Source: Phenylobacterium sp. (GTDB lineage Bacteria > Pseudomonadota > Alphaproteobacteria > Caulobacterales > Caulobacteraceae). Taken from it: a stretch of 33,826 nucleotides of DNA. The notes under the pieces were generated by a model that searched no databases, was not told the origin of the DNA, and was given only the letters and a program-made list of their open reading frames with translations. Of the stretch, positions 30,543 through 33,826 are shown piece after piece; positions within the stretch are counted from its first letter, which is position 1; the number at the start of each line of letters is the position of its first letter. The stretch lies in contig NZ_JAUSLG010000022.1 in the NCBI RefSeq assembly GCF_030646615.1, positions 1 to 33,826 on the forward strand. The letters run 5' to 3'. The position numbers and the translations under genes were made by a program.

Positions 30543-32402
30543 ATGCGCATCCATCGTCTTCCCCCCGAAACCGTCAACCGCATCGCCGCCGGCGAGGTGG
30601 TCGAGCGGCCGGCCAGCGCCATCAAGGAGCTAGTGGAGAACGCCCTGGACGCCGGGGCGCGGCAGATCGAAGTACAGGTGGAAGGGGGCGGCCTGACCCG
30701 CATCCTGGTGGCCGATGACGGCTTTGGCCTCTCGCCCGAGGAACTGCTGCTGGCGGTGGAGCGCCACGCCACCTCCAAGCTGCTGCCTGACGATGCCGGC
30801 GACTATGACCTTTTGCGCATCGTCACCCTGGGCTTCCGCGGCGAGGCCCTGCCGTCGATCGGCTCGGTGGCCCGGCTTTCCATCACCAGTCGCGCCAAGG
30901 GCGCCGCCGACGCCTACGCCCTGCGGGTGGACGGCGGGGCCATGGGCCAGGTCTCACCCGCCGCCTTCCCCGGCCCGCACGGGGCCCGGGTGGAGGTGCG
31001 CGACCTGTTCTACGCCACGCCGGCGCGGCTGAAGTTCATGAAGTCCGAGCGGGCCGAGGCCATGGCCATCGCCGACGAGATCAAGCGCCAGGCCATGGCC
31101 CATGAGGCGGTCAGCTTCAGCCTGGAGATCGACGGGCGAAAGGTCCTGCGCCTGCCCGCCGAACCGGCCGGGGACCTGGGACGGCTGGCGCGGCTCTCGG
31201 CCATCATGGGCCGGGAGTTCTCCGAGAACGCCCTGCTGATCGATCACGATCGCGAGGGCGTGCGCCTGTCGGGCTATGCCGGCCTGCCGACCCTGAACCG
31301 GGGCAATTCGGCCCATCAGTATCTGTTCGTCAACGGCCGGCCGGTGCGCGACCGCCTGTTGCAGGGAGCCCTGCGGGGCGCCTATGCCGACTTCCTGGCG
31401 CGCGACCGCCACCCGCTGACGGCGCTGTTTCTGACCATCGACACCGCCCTGGTGGATGTGAACGTCCATCCGGCCAAGGCCGAGGTGCGCTTCCGCGATC
31501 CGGCCCTGGTGCGCGGCCTGATCGTCGGCGGCCTGCGCCACGCCCTGGCCGGCGCCGGCCATCGGGCCTCCACCACCGTGGCCGCCGACGCCCTGCAGGG
31601 CCTGCGCCCGGGCATGACCCCGGCCCCGGCCTATCGCCCCGGCCCCTCGGCCCAGGGGTTTTCCAGCTGGAGCGGCGGCGGATGGGGGCCGGCCCTGGCC
31701 CAGGCGATTCCGGGCCTGAGCGAAACCTCGGCCCGCCATGAACCGGCCTTCGCGCCCGGCGGCTACGTTTCCGGCATGGCGGAAAACGGCAGCGCCCAGC
31801 CGCCCACTCCCGACCTGGTCGACCATCCCCTGGGCGCCGCCCGGGCCCAGGTGCACGAGACCTATATCGTCGCCCAGACCCGCGACGGAGTCGTCATCGT
31901 CGACCAGCACGCGGCCCATGAGCGGCTGGTCTATGAAAAGATGAAGGCCGAGATGGCCGTGGGGGCGGTGGCCCGCCAGGCCCTGCTGATCCCCGAGGTG
32001 GTGGAGCTGGACCCGGCCGAGGCCGAGCGGGTCCTGGCCCGGGCCGATGAGCTGGCGGCGCTGGGCCTGGTCATCGAACCCTTCGGCGCCGGCGCCGTGC
32101 TGGTGCGCGAGACTCCGGCCCTGCTGGGCGAGACCGACGCGGCCGGCCTGGTGCGCGACATCGCCGATGACCTGGCCGAAAACGACCAGGCCCTGGCGCT
32201 GAAGGAGCGGCTGGCCGAGGTCTGCTCGACCATGGCCTGCCACGGTTCGGTGAGGGCGGGCCGACGGCTGACCGGCCCGGAGATGAACGCCCTGCTCCGC
32301 CAGATGGAGGTCACCCCCCATTCGGGCCAGTGCAACCACGGCCGCCCCACCTATGTGGAGCTCAAGCTCGCCGACATCGAGCGCCTGTTCGGCCGGCGCT
32401 GA
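30543..32402 (+). CDS. mutL: DNA mismatch repair protein MutL
   Basis: A 619-residue MutL. The N-terminal GHKL ATPase shows [24 protein letters not shown] (Asn33, Mg-binding), VADDGFG and [15 protein letters not shown]; the transducer domain has [10 protein letters not shown] and [14 protein letters not shown] Pro/Gly-rich linker (~350-420) leads to the C-terminal dimerisation domain, which has [12 protein letters not shown] (454-465), an exact match to the DQHA-x2-E-x4-E endonuclease motif, plus ACHGSVRAG and [12 protein letters not shown]. It should nick the strand during repair in a bacterium lacking MutH. The start at ATG 30543 gives the standard N-terminus [10 protein letters not shown]. 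Confidence 0.97.
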   Translation: MRIHRLPPETVNRIAAGEVVERPASAIKELVENALDAGARQIEVQVEGGGLTRILVADDGFGLSPEELLLAVERHATSKLLPDDAGDYDLLRIVTLGFRGEALPSIGSVARLSITSRAKGAADAYALRVDGGAMGQVSPAAFPGPHGARVEVRDLFYATPARLKFMKSERAEAMAIADEIKRQAMAHEAVSFSLEIDGRKVLRLPAEPAGDLGRLARLSAIMGREFSENALLIDHDREGVRLSGYAGLPTLNRGNSAHQYLFVNGRPVRDRLLQGALRGAYADFLARDRHPLTALFLTIDTALVDVNVHPAKAEVRFRDPALVRGLIVGGLRHALAGAGHRASTTVAADALQGLRPGMTPAPAYRPGPSAQGFSSWSGGGWGPALAQAIPGLSETSARHEPAFAPGGYVSGMAENGSAQPPTPDLVDHPLGAARAQVHETYIVAQTRDGVVIVDQHAAHERLVYEKMKAEMAVGAVARQALLIPEVVELDPAEAERVLARADELAALGLVIEPFGAGAVLVRETPALLGETDAAGLVRDIADDLAENDQALALKERLAEVCSTMACHGSVRAGRRLTGPEMNALLRQMEVTPHSGQCNHGRPTYVELKLADIERLFGRR

Positions 32403-32549
32403 TCAGGCCGCCGCCTCGGCAGGCTCTTCCACCACGGCGTCCATGCCCTGCGCCATATAGGCTGCGGCGTCGCCGCTCATCTGTTCGACCTGGGTGTCGG
32501 GCCGGATCGGCGAAACCGGGTCCGCCAGGTCAAAGAGCATGGCCAACAT
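32403..32549 (-). CDS. Small hypothetical protein
   Basis: A minus-strand frame convergent with mutL (stops abut) encodes ~48 residues: MLAMLFDLADPVSPIRPDT and an acidic, Ala-rich tail ending PAEAAA. Third codon positions are GC-rich over this stretch, as in real genes here. The start is uncertain: ATG 32549, ATG 32540, or a GTG at 32585 that would add a hydrophobic lead; none has a good ribosome-binding site. Upstream codons to 32660 look non-coding. No family is recognised. Confidence 0.4.
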   Translation of the reverse strand: MLAMLFDLADPVSPIRPDTQVEQMSGDAAAYMAQGMDAVVEEPAEAAA

Positions 32550-32891
32550 GGCGAGGACGATTCCCAGCGGACGATGGGCGGACACTGCCCGGCAACCTTG
32601 AACAGACAGTGAAGCTGGATCGTCCTCAAGAGTCTGAGAACATTCATAAAAATGTCCCAATACTCAAGCTTCGCCCGCATCACGGCGGGACCATCTTGCC
32701 GATGAGCGCGATCCTGCTAGCTTCAGCGTCTCTGGAAGAGGGTCTTATGTCTCCCGTTGCGATGAGCCGCCGAGCCTGAGCCGTCCGCGGACGTGAGAAA
32801 CGTCCGCACGGAATTCAGGCGCGAACCCCGTCATCCGCGTCGCGTCGGCGCGCGGACGGCATGGCTATGCCTGACCACCGGACGACCTTCC
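32550..32891. other. Intergenic region before the yjhX-like gene
   Basis: This 342-bp gap is partly AT-rich (32630-32700). It holds a 9-bp inverted repeat (GAGGACGAT 32553-32561, ATCGTCCTC 32619-32627), a possible -10 in CATAAAAAT near 32645, and the clustered CGGACG repeats before yjhX. No gene that I can support. Confidence 0.5.
32780..32884 (+). promoter_or_regulatory. Competing inverted repeats in the yjhX leader
   Basis: CGGACG occurs at 32788, 32853 and 32879, and its complement CGTCCG at 32782 and 32801. A local hairpin (GCGGACG 32787-32793 with CGTCCGC 32801-32807, plus outer CCGT/ACGG) competes with a 10-bp stem joining 32780-32789 to 32851-32860. The last copy (32879-32884) includes the only weak ribosome-binding-like sequence before the TTG start and could pair with 32801-32806. 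Confidence 0.45.
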
Positions 32892-33167
32892 TTGAACATC
32901 TCCAAACCGCAGCAAAGGACGCTGCACGCCCTCGCCCAGGGGGCCACCCTTCGCCCTGTCCGTGACCACCGCGGCCATATCATCGATGTCGACTGCATCA
33001 CCGGAGAGGGGTGGCGGCTGACTGATTGTGACCTGGCCGTCTTCAAGGCCCTGCGCCGTCGGGGCTTCATCTCCAGCCGCAACGGCGGGCCTTATCGGAT
33101 CACCCGCGACGGCCTGATCAACCTGCGCAGTCGGCAGGACAACCGGACGACCTCACGCCTCTGGTGA
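32892..33167 (+). CDS. YjhX/TopAI-family toxin homologue (UPF0386)
   Basis: A 91-residue UPF0386 protein. It matches the E. coli YjhX pattern over nearly its whole length: NISKPQQRTLHALAQG, VRDHRGHIIDVDCIT, LTDCDLAVFKALRRRGFI, GGPYRITRDGLINLRSRQDNR. E. coli YjhX (TopAI) inhibits topoisomerase I and is neutralised by YjhQ, a GNAT protein. No YjhQ-like gene is adjacent here. A TTG start at 32892 gives exactly the family N-terminus; the frame is open upstream to 32793 but non-homologous. The ribosome-binding site is very weak. It overlaps the 3' end of rsmD by 15 bp in convergent orientation. Toxicity in alphaproteobacteria is not established as far as I know. Confidence 0.88.
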   Translation: MNISKPQQRTLHALAQGATLRPVRDHRGHIIDVDCITGEGWRLTDCDLAVFKALRRRGFISSRNGGPYRITRDGLINLRSRQDNRTTSRLW

Positions 33168-33725
33168 GTATGTCAGGAAGTGGACGCGCGCGGCGCCATA
33201 GTCGCGGGCGTCCATCTCTTGATAGCCGGCCACGCTCGGCGGCGGTTCGCTGGCTCCCCGCTCCCAGACGACCAGGGCGCCGGGGGCGAGCCAGCCGCCC
33301 TTGGCCAGGGCTGGCAGGGCGGCTTCTCCCAGGCCCTTGCCATAGGGCGGATCGACGAAGGCCAGGTCGAAGGCCGGACCATCGCCGCCCGGGCGCAGGC
33401 CCAGATCGGTGGCGTCGCGCCGGTGGACCCGGGTGCGGCCGAACAGGCCCATGGCGTCCACATTCTCGCGGATGGCGCCGCGGGCGTCCTCGTCGGTCTC
33501 CACGAACAGGCAGAATCTGGCGCCCCGGGACAGGGCCTCGAAGCCGAGTGCGCCGGAGCCCGCAAACAGGTCGATCACCCGCAGGTCCCGCAGGCCGCCC
33601 GACCACGGCGCATGCTCCAGGATGTTGAAGATCGCCTGGCGGGCGCGGTCGGAGGTGGGGCGCGTGTTCACCCCTTGCGGCGCGGCCAGGCTCTTGCCGC
33701 GGAACTCACCCGAAACGATACGCAT
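33153..33725 (-). CDS. rsmD: 16S rRNA (guanine966-N2)-methyltransferase
   Basis: A 190-residue RsmD. MRIVSGEFRGKSL is the standard start; TRPTSDRARQAIFNIL, the SAM-binding VIDLFAGSGALGFEALSRGA and the catalytic (N/D)PPY-type motif FVDPPYGKG are present. It methylates N2 of G966 of 16S rRNA in the assembled small subunit. The start is 3 bp after the stop of the upstream gene, so the two are probably co-transcribed. The 3' end overlaps the convergent yjhX-like gene by 15 bp. Confidence 0.96.
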   Translation of the reverse strand: MRIVSGEFRGKSLAAPQGVNTRPTSDRARQAIFNILEHAPWSGGLRDLRVIDLFAGSGALGFEALSRGARFCLFVETDEDARGAIRENVDAMGLFGRTRVHRRDATDLGLRPGGDGPAFDLAFVDPPYGKGLGEAALPALAKGGWLAPGALVVWERGASEPPPSVAGYQEMDARDYGAARVHFLTYSPEA

Positions 33726-33728
33726 GGC

Positions 33729-33826
33729 CTAGCCCCGGGACTTGGGTCCGCGGGGGCCGCTCGAGCCGCGCGGCGGCCCGGACGGGCGAGGGCCGCCGCG
33801 GCTGGGGCCGGGGGGGCGCGGACCCC
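33729..33826 (-). CDS. C-terminal tail of a probable pseudouridine synthase (5' part outside window)
   Basis: The last 31 codons of a minus-strand gene, all Gly/Pro/Arg/Ser-rich, ending GPRGPKSRG and stop. RluB-like rRNA pseudouridine synthases of alphaproteobacteria often carry such basic low-complexity tails and lie directly upstream of rsmD. The catalytic domain is not in the window, so the assignment rests on tail composition and gene order. Confidence 0.5.
   Translation of the reverse strand, partial: GPRPPGPSRGGPRPSGPPRGSSGPRGPKSRG

Noticed and set aside
32477..32683. A 68-residue minus-strand frame overlapping the small hypothetical gene
   Set aside because: Its downstream half lies in the frame with poor third-position GC and reads as Ser/Arg/Pro-rich shadow sequence; the frame ending at 32403 has the coding-like pattern.
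1..33826. Mobile elements, phage remnants or a CRISPR array
   Set aside because: No transposase or integrase motifs, no spaced direct repeats of 20-40 bp, and no long terminal inverted repeats were seen.

Overview
The window is a high-GC stretch of an alphaproteobacterial chromosome, most likely from the Caulobacterales (Caulobacter or Phenylobacterium). The pointers are a TipF-like flagellar protein with a degenerate EAL domain, a methylsuccinyl-CoA dehydrogenase, a DUF3035 (BamF-like) lipoprotein directly after lspA, a HIG1 / PduO / EtfB / EtfA / 3-hydroxybutyryl-CoA dehydrogenase gene order, a MutL with an endonuclease motif, and GANTC sites in some promoters. Gene density is high, there are no transposases, phage genes, CRISPR arrays or tRNA/rRNA genes, and codon use looks even throughout. 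I read it as core chromosome, not a mobile island.

Layout. 1-3.2 kb: the 3' part of typA, a class I/II aminotransferase, and a leftward SDR oxidoreductase and GNAT pair. 3.3-5.5 kb: a TonB-dependent siderophore-type receptor with a Fur-box-like site upstream. 5.6-7.2 kb: two tandem membrane-anchored extensin-like (M15-like) proteins. 7.3-13.1 kb, rightward: an M20 peptidase, a ClpP paralogue coupled to a GH13 glucosidase, a Rieske oxygenase and an alpha/beta hydrolase. 13.1-16.8 kb: a GST and a methylsuccinyl-CoA dehydrogenase sharing a divergent promoter, then two TetR regulators. 17.2-21.3 kb: HIG1 protein, PduO-type cobalamin adenosyltransferase, a small membrane protein, etfB, etfA and hbdA. 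21.4-25.2 kb: tipF-like gene, HAD hydrolase, an unlisted 40-residue lipoprotein, MaoC hydratase and ribF. 25.4-29.5 kb: ileS, lspA and a DUF3035 lipoprotein. 29.5-33.8 kb: a TraB/GumN-like protein lacking its usual motifs, mutL, a small ORF, a yjhX-like toxin homologue, rsmD and the C-terminal tail of a probable pseudouridine synthase.

Functional links. Methylsuccinyl-CoA dehydrogenase needs an electron acceptor (ETF). The ethylmalonyl-CoA pathway to which it belongs needs adenosylcobalamin (PduO) and 3-hydroxybutyryl-CoA/crotonyl-CoA chemistry, so several genes in 13.8-24.3 kb fit acyl-CoA and acetyl-CoA assimilation. ribF makes the FAD that ETF and the dehydrogenase use. lspA processes lipoproteins such as the DUF3035 protein encoded next to it.

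No clearly new multi-gene system was found. The items most worth a second look are the TraB/GumN-like protein that has lost both GxxH motifs, the solitary yjhX homologue behind a leader with competing inverted repeats, the heptamer array between the second TetR gene and the HIG1 gene, the exact 12-bp triplication before pduO, and the small lipoprotein gene at 23588-23710. All readings come from inspection by eye; no database or folding program was run.
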